Positions 62,718-64,000 of a stretch of DNA of 64,000 bases are shown piece by piece. The DNA is from Paenibacillus pabuli (lineage in GTDB: Bacteria > Bacillota > Bacilli > Paenibacillales > Paenibacillaceae), in NCBI RefSeq assembly GCF_039831995.1, contig NZ_JBDOIO010000003.1, positions 2,666,001 to 2,730,000 of the forward strand, in the 5' to 3' direction. Position numbers and translations under genes: made by a program. Under the pieces are notes generated by a model that saw only the letters and a list, made by a program, of their open reading frames with translations, was not told the DNA's origin and did not search any database. Position 1 is the stretch's first letter; every line of letters begins with the position of its first letter.

Positions 62718-62999
62718 CTACACCCCGCTAACTAAGCGGTCCAGAGTGCTGTCCGCATCTTCCTCCGCGTGAAAGGCCTCGGATGCCATGGTCAGATTAA
62801 TTTTTGCCATCTCCATGTACCCGCGCTGCATGGACTCACGGATGTAACGCTTCTTCCGTTCGGTCAAATACAGCTTCATGGCCTGCCTAATCAATTCGCT
62901 GCGGTTGGAATTCTCCAGCGCTACGATGCCATCCACTTCCTGCAGGAGATGATCAGGCAAACTGATCATAATCCGCTTGGTGTTCTGCAAGTTGGCCAC
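62718..62999 (-). CDS. ndoAI: Antitoxin EndoAI (ribbon-helix-helix)
   Basis: 93 residues from GTG 62999 with GGAAG upstream. The RHH domain is TKRIMISLPDHLLQEVDGIV, ALENSNRSELIRQAMKLYLT; the C-terminal part that wraps the toxin is AKINLTMASEAFHAEEDADS. It directly precedes ndoA and follows alr, as in Bacillus. Confidence 0.95.
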   Translation of the reverse strand: MANLQNTKRIMISLPDHLLQEVDGIVALENSNRSELIRQAMKLYLTERKKRYIRESMQRGYMEMAKINLTMASEAFHAEEDADSTLDRLVSGV

Positions 63000-63261
63000 C
63001 TATCTTCCACCCCCACAAACCTTTCGCCATTGTGAACCAGTATTACGTTTTTCCAGAACTTTTATACAAAGGAATATATATGCCCCGAGTATATCAAGTA
63101 TGCTGTACTCCATTATAAACATGGGGGGCAATATTCGTACAGACCAAACATCTCTTTTCAGGATTTTTCATCCTCGTCAATATAACAACATTCGAGATGC
63201 TCCGACAGTTTTCCTTCTGTTCCGAAAAAAAGTTTATTGGTAATAGCGTCCAGTTGACTTG

Positions 63262-64000
63262 TCAGGATGTCAAAAGAGGATTGATCTTGGCGACTTCCAT
63301 ACCGTTCCGGAAATAGATTCGCGGAATCCGGTGAGCCATCATGCAGATCACCTCATAGGCAATCGTACCAAGCTGAGAGGCCACTTCATCTGCGGTAATG
63401 ACACCATCAGATTGATGACCGATGAGGACAACCTCTTCGCCGGCTTGAATTTCTTCCGCCTCCTCAGCGAAAGATTGCAGCGACACCATACACTGATCCA
63501 TGCAGATCGTACCGACGACGGGAACGCGGCGGCCACGTACAAGCACTTGAGCTTTACCTGTCAGCATTCTTGAATATCCGTCTGCATAGCCGATAGGCAG
63601 GGTCGCAATTCGTTCGTTCCCTTGTGTCACATAACGGGTTCCGTAGCTGACGCCCCAATGAGGCGGCAGCGTCTTGACCAGAACCGCCTTCGTCTTCAGT
63701 GTCAATACCGGGACCAGTTTCACTACCTGATGATTCACCTCGGCTGAAGGGTACAGCCCATACAGACTGATACCCACTCGAACCATGTTATAGGATAATT
63801 CCGGTGTATCAATGGCAGCGGCACTGTTCGCCGTATGTATAATCGGGATGACACATCCCTGATCCCGCAGCGCTTCAACCACGCTTCGAAACCGTCGATA
63901 CTGCTCCAGTGTATAGGTCTTATCTTCTTCATCCGCCTTGGCATAATGGGTAAACATACCTTCGAGCAGGATCTGATCCATTGATGCTGCTTGCTGTATG
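63262..64000 (-). CDS. alr: Alanine racemase (5' partial)
   Basis: The frame is open to the window edge, so the N-terminus with the PLP lysine is missing; about 246 residues remain. They cover the end of the TIM barrel (EGMFTHYAKADEEDKTYTLE, PIIHTANSAAAI, VRVGISLYGLYPS) and the C-terminal beta domain with the second catalytic Tyr in WGVSYGTRYVTQ, IATLPIGYADGYSR and VGTICMDQCMV. It makes D-alanine for peptidoglycan. The following 262 bases to endoAI hold no gene. Confidence 0.95.
   Translation of the reverse strand, partial: IQQAASMDQILLEGMFTHYAKADEEDKTYTLEQYRRFRSVVEALRDQGCVIPIIHTANSAAAIDTPELSYNMVRVGISLYGLYPSAEVNHQVVKLVPVLTLKTKAVLVKTLPPHWGVSYGTRYVTQGNERIATLPIGYADGYSRMLTGKAQVLVRGRRVPVVGTICMDQCMVSLQSFAEEAEEIQAGEEVVLIGHQSDGVITADEVASQLGTIAYEVICMMAHRIPRIYFRNGMEVAKINPLLTS

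Noticed and set aside
1..64000. CRISPR arrays, insertion sequences or prophage genes
   Set aside because: No regularly spaced identical repeats, transposase motifs or phage structural genes were seen on either strand.

Overview
The window is chromosomal DNA of a low/mid-GC Gram-positive endospore former, almost certainly a Paenibacillus. Supporting signs are the cortex morphogenetic protein CmpA, an alr-endoAI-endoA order as in Bacillales, a single-membrane Tad pilus locus with an FHA protein, strong AGGAGG ribosome-binding sites with many TTG starts, and perfect GlnR/TnrA boxes. No integrase, transposase, CRISPR array or prophage gene was found. Both ends are cut: a MocR-type regulator/aminotransferase on the left and alanine racemase on the right.

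Layout. 0-4 kb: end of a MocR-like protein, an ECF sigma factor-clpP pair, an MBL-fold hydrolase and a small unknown protein. 4-8 kb: sulfate ABC transporter (cysT-cysW-cysA-binding protein). 8-18 kb: housekeeping genes (yjbQ, yigZ-tetR, pgi, ppnP, tkt, purU, nfo). 18.9-29.7 kb: a ten-gene Tad/Flp pilus locus read leftwards (tadZ, tadA, tadB, tadC, flp, two TadE-like pseudopilins around a DUF5702-like protein, the prepilin peptidase, an FHA-domain protein), preceded by a promoter and a terminator-like hairpin. 29.7-37.5 kb: small stress and unknown genes (VOC protein, lipoprotein, DCC protein, zinc-ribbon proteins, ohr, mntH, a HAD hydrolase, a glutathione peroxidase). This stretch includes a clear c-di-AMP (ydaO/yuaA) riboswitch plus terminator in front of a small stand-alone RCK-N-like protein.

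37.6-50.8 kb: a urea-nitrogen block lying between two almost identical tRNA-Leu(GAG) genes in the same orientation. It holds an orphan UreF paralogue, a small HTH protein, a PAS-like protein with a CxxC...CxxC tail, the urea ABC transporter urtABCDE, and ureABC-ureF-ureG-ureD with no ureE. Three perfect TGTNA-N7-TNACA boxes (orphan ureF, urtA and ureA) suggest common nitrogen control by GlnR/TnrA: uptake by Urt, hydrolysis by urease, and nickel delivery by UreDFG with a His-rich UreG tail.

50-64 kb: an XRE regulator, tRNA clusters (Leu-Lys-Glu and Ser-Asn), a DeoR regulator with HAD phosphatase, an MgtC-like protein, a flavin reductase diverging from an ArsR regulator, sprT, cmpA, tex, a GH36 alpha-galactosidase with a candidate cre site, the EndoA/EndoAI toxin-antitoxin pair and the partial alr.
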